From positions 1 through 38,142 of the forward strand of contig WGMQ01000063.1 in NCBI GenBank assembly GCA_016125005.1: DNA of 38,142 nt, written 5' to 3'. The translations under genes and the position numbers were made by a program. Each line of letters opens with the position of its first letter. Position 1 is the first letter of the stretch. This DNA comes from a bacterium. Its GTDB lineage: Bacteria; Sumerlaeota; Sumerlaeia; SLMS01. The notes under the pieces are model-generated. The model was not told the origin of the DNA and did no database searches. It saw only the letters and a list, made by a program, of their open reading frames with translations. This document shows, piece by piece, positions 16,529 through 24,321 of this stretch.

Positions 16529-17424
16529 TGCTTGTCCTTCCTCGATACGCGGGCGCGACTCATGGCCTCGCCCAATCCAATGCGGTTCGCCAGTTGAATC
16601 GCCAGGCCGGGACGCGCGTTCACCTCAATCACCACGGGGCCGCGGTCACGATCGCGGATGATATCCACACCCATGTAACCGAGGGGAATCACCGTGGCAC
16701 ACGCCGCGGCGATGCGCATGCAGTCGCTCAGTCCCTCAACCCGGACACCGATCAGCGGCTCGCCAGAATCTGGGTGGTGAGTGATGCGCTTTTCACGCAT
16801 GATTGCATTTGTACTCATCCCTGTCTGCAAGTCGATGCCGAGACCGACGCCGCCCTTGTGGAGATTCGCGCGGCCCTCCGAAGCAACGGTGGGGAGCCGC
16901 GCCATGCAGAGCAGAGGTTCACCCCGCATCACGATGATGCGCAGGTCTGGTGGCCCCGGCAGTCCGGGCACGATCCAGTCTCGATCGGGGTTGATCTTCT
17001 CTTCGATGATGACCTGGTCCACGGGGCGGCCGACGGTATACTCGCCGGAGAGGATCCGGGACACGTAGTAGACGAACTCCTCCAACGTCCACGGCGTGCC
17101 GTGCAGCGGGAGTACGCTATCCGGCAGCGCGCGATTAAAGAGCGTGACGCCACGTCCCTGCGAGCCGCGGGCGGGCTTCACCACGAAACCGTGCTGCAGC
17201 GAAAGAAGTCTTGTGTATATACGGCGCACATCGCGATGTGCGGAGATTTCCGCAATGCTGGCAGGAACGGGAACCCCGGCGCGATTAAGGGCGTTCTTCG
17301 TCCCGATCTTGTCGTTCGCCAGGTCGACGGCCGTCAGGTGATTGTGCGCCATCACCAACTCGCGATTGCGACGATTCATGCCGAAAACCGACGGATGAAT
17401 GAGCGAAAGGAAGCGGCCAATCAT
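16525..17424 (-). CDS. RimK-type ATP-grasp alpha-L-glutamate ligase-like protein
   Basis: A 299-residue ATP-grasp enzyme of the RimK-related ligase family that accompanies transglutaminase-7TM proteins. Seen: N-terminal GMNRRNRELVMAHN, the ATP-binding strand HGFVVKPARGSQGRGVTLF, VIIEEKINP, DLRIIVMRGEPLLCMARLPT, a Gly-rich turn ANLHKGGVGLGIDL, and the metal-binding motif VVIEVNARPGLAIQLAN. All expected catalytic features are present. Family enzymes join an amino acid (Glu is the usual guess) to a carboxylate using ATP, in the cytoplasm. It overlaps both neighbours by four bases, so strict co-expression is likely. The substrate cannot be read from the sequence. Confidence 0.92.
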   Translation of the reverse strand: MIGRFLSLIHPSVFGMNRRNRELVMAHNHLTAVDLANDKIGTKNALNRAGVPVPASIAEISAHRDVRRIYTRLLSLQHGFVVKPARGSQGRGVTLFNRALPDSVLPLHGTPWTLEEFVYYVSRILSGEYTVGRPVDQVIIEEKINPDRDWIVPGLPGPPDLRIIVMRGEPLLCMARLPTVASEGRANLHKGGVGLGIDLQTGMSTNAIMREKRITHHPDSGEPLIGVRVEGLSDCMRIAAACATVIPLGYMGVDIIRDRDRGPVVIEVNARPGLAIQLANRIGLGEAMSRARVSRKDKQ

Positions 17425-19028
17425 GGCGCCGCCTCCTCGGGGGGCAGGTCGCGGAAACGTCGCAGTTCCACCAATCGGAGTCCCGTCCAGGAACCAATCA
17501 CTAGGTTGATCGCCACGTTGACGAAAAGGATCTCGGGGAACGCGACGACCACCATCTGGAGAGCCGTCCAGTCAATGGCCAGGTAGCAGGCACCCGACAC
17601 CAGGAACGTGATCAGGAGCCGCTTCACGGCGTCCTTCGCACCATCGAGGATCATCGTCTGCGTGAAGCGCTCGCTCGTGAGCGACAGAATCGCCATCGGG
17701 AAAAGACTCACCGCTGCGCCATTGGTCAGGCCCGCCTTGATGCAGAGCACGGATACGCCCAGAATCGAGAGGACCACCACGGTGATGATGATGGTCAGAC
17801 GCGGGATGTGAAGCAGCCGCAGCTTCATGAGCATGTAGTTGATCGACACCGCCACGACCATCACGGTGGTGAACATGATCGCGCCGAAAACGAACCCCGT
17901 ATCGCGGAACGACACCGCGACGAGCGTCGGCATGAACGTGCCGTAGGGCACCACGCCAACCACGTTCCGCGCAAAGGCCACCACCGTCGCGCCGATGGGG
18001 ATCATGAGGATCACCATGATCAGGTCGAGCGAGACGTGATAGTCCTTCAGCGTCGTCCAAACGCGCAGGATGTTGAGCGGGTGATCCACGTTTGCCACCA
18101 CGGCTTTCTCGCGAGTGCTCAGCTGGTGGCGCACCGTCCACTTCCAGTCGAAGCCGATGTTACGAGAGCGCGTGATCACGGCGACGTCGCCCTTGGCGAG
18201 TTCCAGATACGACTCCGGGATACGCGCGAAGTAGTCGTTTGTCGGGCAGAATGGAACCCACGAATCCCCGACCCAGGCCTCGGCCCAGGCGTGTGTGGTG
18301 CGCTTGCGCGAACGTTCCAGAATCAGACCGTTGGCCATGCGCGCGGGGATCCCCTTGGCGCGCAACATGGCGACCATTAGCCGCACCTTGCCGTTGCAGG
18401 AAGCCTCGCCAAGCTTGAGGGCCGTCAGCGCGTCGGTGGGCCCTTTGACCTCCAGATAGCGCAGGTCGCGCTGGCAGAAGTTGAAGATCTTCTCCAGCGT
18501 TGTCTTGAGGTTTGTGCCGGGCGGCGCCAGTTCCAGTGCCTTTGCAACGATGGCGGGGTCGGTAGACTGTGTGCGTTCCTCGGGGACCAGGTCACCCTGC
18601 AGCCGAAGCGAATAGGTCGTGGGAATGTCGGCACCTTCGGGGAGCGCATAGCGCTTCGCCTCGGTCTGGGCAAGACAGCTGTAATTGAGCGTCGCATTGC
18701 CGGGAAAGGACGTGTTGTACCAACGGCCAATGCGTCCGGGCGAGATGGTGTATCGGAAGGACTCCGAGACCTGCTTCTCGTGCTTGATGACCTGACGATC
18801 GGAGTTGACCGGCAAAGTCACCTTCACCTCGCAGGCGCGGCCATTGCCAGCCACGTCCATCTGGAGGGCGACAAGGTAGCCGTCCTCCTGCTGCAGGGAG
18901 GCCATGCTGTAGCCCAACACATAAACCTTGTAGCCGATGATGAGGGCGGTCAGCGCGCAAATGAGCAGCGCAATTCCGATCTCCTTCCGGCCGAATGGGG
19001 GCACACGGATTGGCGACGAATCGCTCAC
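17421..19028 (-). CDS. Transglutaminase-like domain fused to a 7TM domain
   Basis: A 535-residue membrane protein of the family usually called inactive transglutaminase fused to seven transmembrane helices. One helix near residues 18-38 leads to a periplasmic region of about 300 residues. The transglutaminase core has SCNGKVRLMVAMLRAKGIPA with C211, and THAWAEAWVGDSWVPFCPTN with H246. The Asp expected after the last strand is replaced by C261. Six or seven hydrophobic helices follow (LIMVILMIPIGATVVAFA, VFGAIMFTTVMVVAVSINY, LTIIITVVVLSILGVSVL and others). It is the membrane partner of the ATP-grasp ligase, perhaps binding or translocating the ligated peptide. It starts 31 bases after the repeat-protein gene and overlaps the ligase gene. 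Confidence 0.93.
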   Translation of the reverse strand: MSDSSPIRVPPFGRKEIGIALLICALTALIIGYKVYVLGYSMASLQQEDGYLVALQMDVAGNGRACEVKVTLPVNSDRQVIKHEKQVSESFRYTISPGRIGRWYNTSFPGNATLNYSCLAQTEAKRYALPEGADIPTTYSLRLQGDLVPEERTQSTDPAIVAKALELAPPGTNLKTTLEKIFNFCQRDLRYLEVKGPTDALTALKLGEASCNGKVRLMVAMLRAKGIPARMANGLILERSRKRTTHAWAEAWVGDSWVPFCPTNDYFARIPESYLELAKGDVAVITRSRNIGFDWKWTVRHQLSTREKAVVANVDHPLNILRVWTTLKDYHVSLDLIMVILMIPIGATVVAFARNVVGVVPYGTFMPTLVAVSFRDTGFVFGAIMFTTVMVVAVSINYMLMKLRLLHIPRLTIIITVVVLSILGVSVLCIKAGLTNGAAVSLFPMAILSLTSERFTQTMILDGAKDAVKRLLITFLVSGACYLAIDWTALQMVVVAFPEILFVNVAINLVIGSWTGLRLVELRRFRDLPPEEAAP

Positions 19029-19059
19029 GGTGTTTCTCTCTCTCCCCGAGGCTGGGGCG

Positions 19060-20985
19060 TCAGCGGATGATCCAGAAATTGCTCGTCAGGGTGCGGTCAA
19101 CGAGGCGCAGATCGATTCCCTGAGTGATCGCGCCGGCATTCACCGTGATGGTCTGCGCGGTAGCGAGATCAGGAGCAGCCGGGTAGTAGAGATCGATGTA
19201 GTTGCTGGCAACCGGCGCGTCGGCGCGAAGGCGATAGTTCCCGGGGGGAACCGGGCCGACGGTAAAGGTACCGTCGGCAGCGGTCTTGGCCGACTGATCG
19301 AGCTTCACCAACGTGCCATCAATGTATAGATCGATGTCGATATCCGCCAGCGGCGAGTTGTCAGCGGCGGATCGAATGGTGCCGCTGAGCGAGCCGCCCG
19401 GTTCCAGCGTAAAGTTCAGACCCAACGTTCCGATGCCCTGCGCGACCACGAAGGTATCCGCCTCCGCCAGACGCGGCTTGGCGTCCCAGTATTCCACCGC
19501 AAATGCCTGCGCCACGGTCGGGTCGCAGCGCATCTTGTAGGTGCCGATGGGGATGGGGCCGATCAGATAGGTCCCATCCGCCCTCGTCGCCGTGCCGAAA
19601 GGAATCCTGAGCCCATCGGCGGCTGTATAGACATCAAGGTCAATGCCCTCGAGCGGAGTTCCTCCGGCGGCAAGGACAGTGCCCTCAATCCAGCCAGCCT
19701 TCCCCAGCGTAAAGTCGATGGCAGGCGTTGCCATGCCAGCGGTGACCGTAATGGCGTCGGCCGTCGAAAGGGTCGGCTTGAGGTTGTAGTATTGGAGCAG
19801 ATAGCCCTGCTGAAGCGTCGCGTCGGCGCGCAGGTGATAGATCCCCGGCGCAAGCGGACCGATCACATAGGTGCCATCGGCAGCGGACACGGTCGTGACA
19901 TCCACGCGCTGGTCGAGCGCATCGTAGCAGTCCAGGTCGATGGCTGCGAGGGGCGTCAGTGTGCCTTCCTCGCGGATCGTGCCCGAGATCGAACCAGCCT
20001 GGGGGACCGAGAAGTTAATGCCACTGGTCGCCGCATTGTTCGCAACCGTCACGGTGCCCGCGGTCGAAAGTGAGTAGCTGTCAGGGTAATAAGTGCGCGG
20101 ATAGCGCTGGGCCAAAGTCGGGTCGATGCGGAGTCGATAAGTACCAGCGGGCAGCACCGGAAAAGAGTAGGTACCGTCGACACGTGTCGTCGCATTCACG
20201 GGAATGATCGTGCTGGTCGACGCGTCGAAGAGGTCCAGATCGATTCCCACGAGCGGCGTCCCCGGTCCCTGCTGTGTGACCGTGCCCGAGAGAGTACCTC
20301 CGCCGGTCAGCGCAATGTTCTGACCGGTGAGAGAGGCATTCGTGATTGTGACCGGAGTGGCGGAGGCCAGGGTGGCGGCACCGCCGATGTAGCGGGTGGT
20401 GTAGAACTGCCCCGCGGCCGGGTCGGGATTGGCGCGCACGTAGTAACTGCCCGGTGGTAGCGCCCCGACGCGGTAAACACCGCTGGCATCGGTCGTCCCC
20501 GGATAGCTGCCCAGGAACTCGCCATTGGAAGCATAAACGTCCATATCAATACCGCTCAGCGGGACACCATCTCCCGTGACGGTGCCAGTGATCTCGAAGC
20601 CGTTAACCAGCGTGAAGTTGATGTTCGCGGCGGTGCCGCCGGCCGCCACCGTCACCGGAGTGGCGAGGCTCGGAAGGAACTGTTCCGAGTAGTACTCGTC
20701 TGCAAAACCGAGTGCAAGCGAGGCATCCGCGCGTACCCTGTAGGTACCCGGATCAATCCCCGTTATCGTATAGACGCCGTTGGTGGTCGTGCGTCCGCCG
20801 GTGATCGCGACCGATGCCCCATTGGAATCGATCACGTCCAGGTCGACGCCGAGGATCCCGTTCCCGGTGCTGGCGTTTGTCACGCGACCCGAGATCGTCT
20901 GGGCGCCCAAGGGGCTCACGGAAATCAACAAGAGGGTGAGGAATGGAAGAGCAGAAAAGCGCGGTGTACGGTGACAGGCTATCAT
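19060..20985 (-). CDS. Secreted protein of carboxypeptidase-regulatory-like (beta-sandwich) repeats
   Basis: A 641-residue exported protein, first gene of the envelope operon. The signal peptide ends near SVSPLGAQ. About six and a half repeats of roughly 95 residues follow, each with an SGTV/SGTI strand, GIDLDVYD-type phrase, DGTY.IGPLPPGTY.LRADP and YY.......A..VTV. These are CarboxypepD_reg/SpaA-like beta-sandwiches, common in surface proteins. The C-terminus ends in LTSNFWIIR with no recognised sorting signal. There is no ribosome site; instead an eight-C run lies at -3 to -10 on the coding strand and a hairpin lies further up. The protein may be the surface client of the ligase/transglutaminase pair. 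Two GTCTATAC octamers lie inside. Confidence 0.88.
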   Translation of the reverse strand: MIACHRTPRFSALPFLTLLLISVSPLGAQTISGRVTNASTGNGILGVDLDVIDSNGASVAITGGRTTTNGVYTITGIDPGTYRVRADASLALGFADEYYSEQFLPSLATPVTVAAGGTAANINFTLVNGFEITGTVTGDGVPLSGIDMDVYASNGEFLGSYPGTTDASGVYRVGALPPGSYYVRANPDPAAGQFYTTRYIGGAATLASATPVTITNASLTGQNIALTGGGTLSGTVTQQGPGTPLVGIDLDLFDASTSTIIPVNATTRVDGTYSFPVLPAGTYRLRIDPTLAQRYPRTYYPDSYSLSTAGTVTVANNAATSGINFSVPQAGSISGTIREEGTLTPLAAIDLDCYDALDQRVDVTTVSAADGTYVIGPLAPGIYHLRADATLQQGYLLQYYNLKPTLSTADAITVTAGMATPAIDFTLGKAGWIEGTVLAAGGTPLEGIDLDVYTAADGLRIPFGTATRADGTYLIGPIPIGTYKMRCDPTVAQAFAVEYWDAKPRLAEADTFVVAQGIGTLGLNFTLEPGGSLSGTIRSAADNSPLADIDIDLYIDGTLVKLDQSAKTAADGTFTVGPVPPGNYRLRADAPVASNYIDLYYPAAPDLATAQTITVNAGAITQGIDLRLVDRTLTSNFWIIR

Positions 20986-20987
20986 GT

Positions 20988-20995
20988 GGGGGGGG
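20988..20995 (-). repeat. Eight-base homopolymer next to the start codon
   Basis: Eight G on the + strand (C on the coding strand) lie two bases before the ATG of the secreted repeat protein, where a ribosome binding site should be. Length change here would alter spacing but not frame. Confidence 0.6.
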
Positions 20996-21006
20996 TCCAG
21001 GCAGAA

Positions 21007-21029
21007 CTGGCAGACCGATGGCCTGCCAG
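21007..21029 (-). promoter_or_regulatory. Leader hairpin upstream of the envelope operon
   Basis: A perfect 7-bp inverted repeat (CTGGCAG / CTGCCAG) with a nine-base loop lies 22-44 bases before the first ATG of the operon. It could be an operator or an RNA hairpin; it has no U-run, so it is not a typical terminator. Confidence 0.4.
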
Positions 21030-21113
21030 CCCATGAAGTGTTAACAAAAACGGAGAAAACTCGCGAGTGCGGGGGGGCGAGAAATCAGGTGTGTCTTGTC
21101 GCGGCGGATGAAT

Positions 21114-21291
21114 TTAATCATCGAGCGATTTAAAATCGTCATGCCCTTTGTGCACAAAGCCATGATGGTTCTCGCCGAGAGATAGTGCGTTGCCAATGCC
21201 AATGATAATGAAGATGATGAATTCCGCGAGGCTGTTGCAGCTACAAGGAATGCAGGGAGCACATCCGATGATCGCCGGTCGACTCAGTCAT
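21114..21291 (-). CDS. Possible small Cys-rich membrane protein, apparent +1 frameshift
   Basis: Directly after the cytochrome b gene, an open frame ending in TAA at 21116-21114 encodes GCAPCIPCSCNSLAEF, a hydrophobic stretch IIFIIIGIGNALSL, then GENHHGFVHKGHDDFKSLDD. That is a C-x2-C-x2-C-x-C cluster, one membrane span and a His/Asp-rich tail. This frame has no ATG, GTG or TTG start. An ATG at 21291, overlapping the cytochrome stop, opens the neighbouring frame (MTESTGDHRMCSLH), which meets this one after a single +1 shift near the Cys cluster. It may be a real gene with a sequencing error, a programmed shift, a broken gene, or chance. The family is unknown. Confidence 0.35.
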
Positions 21292-22021
21292 CGTCGTCCT
21301 CGCCACTTCCCTCGGCGGAAGCCGCGGATTCGTCATCACTCGCATTCTCGCCGAGGTGCAGCACGGTGCCAATGAGGGGGATCCTGGTGGTTTGTGTTAG
21401 GCTGTCGAAGTTGCGGACTAGCCCCAGTCCCCAGGCACCGACGAGGATAAGGAACACGACGGCAACAAGAGGTCTGGAGGAGGGTATCGCGTCGGACGAC
21501 TCGGCAACCTTTGTCCCGTGGATCATACTCGCGGTGATGTTCTCGCGATGCCGGATCGTGTGCAGGATCACGCCCAGTACATGCACGATCGTGACCCCGA
21601 CCATGACGTAGGCGAGAACCTCATGGACCTCCTTCACACTCTCGTTGCCTTGGCCCAGCATGATCCCGGTGACAGCCATCGCGAGCACCAACCCGATGAG
21701 GCCAAAAATCGCGAGGGCCGATCCGGGATTGTGGCCGAGGTAGCGCTTCCCGCCACCGGTGAGGGTCTCCTTCATGTAGGAGGAGGTTTCAGCCGGACCG
21801 TACGCGAAGCTTCCGAAGCGCGCGTACCGCGTGCCCACAACGCCCCAGATCACACGCATGCAGGTCGCTGCTGCGATCACCAGCCCGAGAATGGCGTGGT
21901 ACGGAAAAAGGGCTCCCTCTTCACCAAGAACGAGGGCGATGAATGCGGCGGCGATGAAGCCTCCGGCCAACAGCCAGTGAAACAATCGCGTGGGAAGATC
22001 CCAGATCATTTGTGCCTTCAT
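21284..22021 (-). CDS. Membrane cytochrome b (cytochrome b561 / hydrogenase cytochrome b type)
   Basis: A 245-residue four-helix cytochrome b that carries electrons across or along the inner membrane. Seen: the family start IWDLPTRLFHWLLAGGF, HAILGLVIAAATCMRVIWGV, GHNPGSALAIFGLIGLVLAM, and VHEVLAYVMVGVTIVHVLGVI followed by HTIRHRENITASMIHG. Histidines in these helices are the haem ligands. A fifth hydrophobic stretch and an acidic tail (GEDDDD) follow. I chose the ATG at 22021 because the family normally begins 4-8 residues before WDLPTR; a GTG at 22090 right after the previous stop would add 23 unsupported residues. The electron partner is not evident; it is co-transcribed with DUF2231. Confidence 0.85.
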   Translation of the reverse strand: MKAQMIWDLPTRLFHWLLAGGFIAAAFIALVLGEEGALFPYHAILGLVIAAATCMRVIWGVVGTRYARFGSFAYGPAETSSYMKETLTGGGKRYLGHNPGSALAIFGLIGLVLAMAVTGIMLGQGNESVKEVHEVLAYVMVGVTIVHVLGVILHTIRHRENITASMIHGTKVAESSDAIPSSRPLVAVVFLILVGAWGLGLVRNFDSLTQTTRIPLIGTVLHLGENASDDESAASAEGSGEDDDD

Positions 22022-22090
22022 GGTAAGCCTATCTGGCTGCTTGGCAGCGGACGGAGTTGGGATCGCACTTCCTGTTTTGTTGAAGCTCAC

Positions 22091-22603
22091 TCACTGTTGA
22101 ACGCCGCCCTCCGCTGGCTCACCAAGCCTCGCGTGGAGTCCATGCCGGTGGACGAGCAGACCGCCTTGGTGCGCAGTACCAACGAGGAGCAGCAGACTGC
22201 CGGCGAACAACAGGACGAAGGCGCCATGGGCCGCCAGGCGGACGTTGCTCGATAGCGACCGACCCACGAGCAGTGGGACGACGACAAGCAACCCGTAGAT
22301 GCATGTGAGGATGGCGAAGACGAACTGCGTTGTCTGCGCCATCCGAGCATGGGTAATCAACAAGGCTTCCACCCCGGGAGTCGGCGCCGCCACGGCCGCT
22401 GCGGCTCCACCAGTCGCCACGGCCACGAACGTACTGATCATCCCGGCGATCATCAGGCAAAGTGCAGCCACGTGCATCCACTTCCCGCATTCTTTGCAAA
22501 GCAGCCCTCCGACAACAAACATCGGCGCAATCATGAGAAGAACGATCGGGAAGTGGATGATGAGCGGGTGAAGAGATTCCCATGTTGGAACAGGGGAGAG
22601 CAT
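22091..22603 (-). CDS. DUF2231 membrane protein
   Basis: A small four-helix membrane protein of the DUF2231 type: N-terminal LHPLIIHFPIVLLMIAPMF, then helices MHVAALCLMIAGMISTFV, QFVFAILTCIYGLLVVVP and AAHGAFVLLFAGSLLLLV, and a short tail. The HP..IHFP motif is characteristic; its histidines may bind haem or metal. The ATG at 22603 has GGAG eight bases upstream and is preferred to a TTG at 22627. It ends immediately before the cytochrome region and follows the secreted Ig-like gene by 54 bases, so the three genes probably form one operon. Role unknown, but pairing with cytochrome b suggests respiratory or redox work. Confidence 0.82.
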   Translation of the reverse strand: MLSPVPTWESLHPLIIHFPIVLLMIAPMFVVGGLLCKECGKWMHVAALCLMIAGMISTFVAVATGGAAAAVAAPTPGVEALLITHARMAQTTQFVFAILTCIYGLLVVVPLLVGRSLSSNVRLAAHGAFVLLFAGSLLLLVGTAHQGGLLVHRHGLHARLGEPAEGGVQQ

Positions 22604-22657
22604 GATGCCGACTCCGGTGGCGATCAAATGTGGACGCGAAGTCCCGGCGATCCAGCG

Positions 22658-23974
22658 TCAGAAGATGCGCCATTCCTCGACGGATGCGGGAGGTGCTTCG
22701 CCGGCGATGGCGAGAGAGTAGTTCTTGGTGATATTCCCGCCGGCCGAGTCCGTGGAATGGACGCTGAAGCTGAAGTTGCCCGGTGCGGTCGGCGTGCCCG
22801 AAAGGATGCCCTCGACCGGATCGAACGTCATGCCGGCCGGAAGGTCCCCGGTAAGCTCCGTGGTGATCGGAGGCACCCCGGCGATGACGACTCGCCGATC
22901 GATGTACGCTTCGTTGGCGTTCCCCTCCTGGAGATTCTCGATCAGACCCAACTGGCCACCGGCATCGTAGCCCGCCATCTGGGCTCCGATGTACGCGCCA
23001 ACGACTTCCACCGTGGAAAGGTCCACATCGACGCCGTTGATGTTCTTGGTCCCCACGCCATGAAGGTCGTCGGGGCCGACGGAGTCTGCCATTGCTTCAC
23101 CCGTCTCGTTGTCGATCGGACCGATGTAGGCGAAGAACTCGTAGCGACGGGTGATGACCTCATCGCCGCCCGGCAATTCCTCGGGAGCTCCCTGGAGCTC
23201 TCCGTTGGCGCCACCGTCGGGCTTGTTGAACTCTCGCTGGAGCAACTGCCACTCGACCTCTACCTCGTCCGGCTCGCCATTCGTCCAGTTATTGTCCGAT
23301 GGATCGTCAGGGTCGTCGCTCACGAGGTCATCGAGCGCCACGCGTTGGTTGTTGTGTGAGGAGGTGCGAATCTCCTTCACCCAACTAGGGGCCCCGAACT
23401 CAAGGACAGGGACCTCGGGGGGAGGCGCGATCACCGCCTGAACGACAGGCGGGGCGGCGGGCTGCGGCATGTAGGTGAACGTGGGCGTCGCGATCTGCAG
23501 CGCGGTGCCGTGGATCAGGTTTCCCGACCCATCGTCGATCAGCCAGTGATAGGAAACAGCGCCGATCTGCCTGACGAAACCAACGCCGAAGTGCTCCCCG
23601 CCGATGTTGACCGAGGGGTTGGTGAACTGATGTCCGTCGGTGGGAAGCAGGGGCGTGGGAGGGACCGCCGTATACGCCGCCCACGAGCCGTCCGGGTTCT
23701 TTCCGCTGTCGTACCGAACCCGCACCTTCGGATGCCCGGGGATGCTGTCGTCCTGAGAGATCTTGGGGGTACCGTAATGGTTGTAGTCGTAGGTGTAGGA
23801 GATGTCCGTGCTTACAGCATCCTCGATTTCAATCTCGAAGCCATGTGTTGGCGTGCCGTTGTCATTCACGGCGTCGAAGTTGTTCAGGCTTCCGTAGCCT
23901 TCTGCGCGCGCCAACTGGCCGCCGCCGATACAAAGTAGGAGAATCTGGGTCGTGATCAGGGCTTTGAACTTCAT
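22658..23974 (-). CDS. Secreted protein with C-terminal putative Ig (He_PIG-like) domain
   Basis: A 438-residue exported protein. Signal peptide: MKFKALITTQILLLCIGGGQLARA. The middle is acidic and beta-rich with no motif I recognise (FEIEIEDAVSTDISYTYDYN, GEHFGVGFVRQIGAVSYHWL, KEIRTSSHNNQRVALDDLV). The last 80 residues form a putative Ig domain: ITTELTGDLPAGMTFDPVEG, then LSGTPTAPGNFSFSVHSTD. The ATG at 23974 is chosen for the signal peptide and AAGGA upstream. It heads the DUF2231/cytochrome b operon, so it might present a periplasmic or extracellular redox or metal-binding function; no Cys or CxxCH motif is present to support a cytochrome. Confidence 0.8.
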   Translation of the reverse strand: MKFKALITTQILLLCIGGGQLARAEGYGSLNNFDAVNDNGTPTHGFEIEIEDAVSTDISYTYDYNHYGTPKISQDDSIPGHPKVRVRYDSGKNPDGSWAAYTAVPPTPLLPTDGHQFTNPSVNIGGEHFGVGFVRQIGAVSYHWLIDDGSGNLIHGTALQIATPTFTYMPQPAAPPVVQAVIAPPPEVPVLEFGAPSWVKEIRTSSHNNQRVALDDLVSDDPDDPSDNNWTNGEPDEVEVEWQLLQREFNKPDGGANGELQGAPEELPGGDEVITRRYEFFAYIGPIDNETGEAMADSVGPDDLHGVGTKNINGVDVDLSTVEVVGAYIGAQMAGYDAGGQLGLIENLQEGNANEAYIDRRVVIAGVPPITTELTGDLPAGMTFDPVEGILSGTPTAPGNFSFSVHSTDSAGGNITKNYSLAIAGEAPPASVEEWRIF

Positions 23975-24103
23975 GGAGGGGATTCCTTTCGTGGGAGGCT
24001 CGATTGGCGGATGCAGGGTCTGGCGGGCCGACATCCGGCGACTTCAGCACATCCATTGGGCAGGATGTGGGCCACTGCCAGAGAAACGCTAAGTCGTCTA
24101 AAA

Positions 24104-24132
24104 GTAATATCCTGCGAGCGCTACTTGGCCAA
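24104..24132 (-). promoter_or_regulatory. Possible sigma-70 promoter for the secreted-Ig operon
   Basis: On the - strand TTGGCC (24132-24127), 17 bases, then TATTAC (24109-24104), each 4/6 to consensus, about 130 bases upstream of the ATG at 23974. Confidence 0.3.
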
Positions 24133-24217
24133 GCGGTAAGGAAATCCCTCCGCGTTCTGTTGGAAAATTCGAACGAACGGCGACGGGCATTCCCGATATG
24201 GGAGAGATAGCCTGCGG

Positions 24218-24246
24218 GTTCGCTGATCGTGCGGTCGTTAGCGAAC
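24218..24246. repeat. Inverted repeat between two - strand operons
   Basis: Arms GTTCGCT and AGCGAAC flank a 15-base loop, about 75 bases after the sigma-54 activator's stop. It may be an operator or part of a weak terminator. There is no U-run. Confidence 0.35.
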
Positions 24247-24321
24247 GAAGAGGCTGATCAGCCGGGTGCGTGAATTGCCCGCGTTGTCCCGTGCCTTCGG
24301 AAAGTCGAACGAGTGGTTATC

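Noticed and set aside
19060..22660. Shared C-terminal W-x-I tails (NFWIIR and EEWRIF) as a sorting signal
   Set aside because: Only two short, dissimilar tails; no basic cluster or membrane helix as in known sorting signals.
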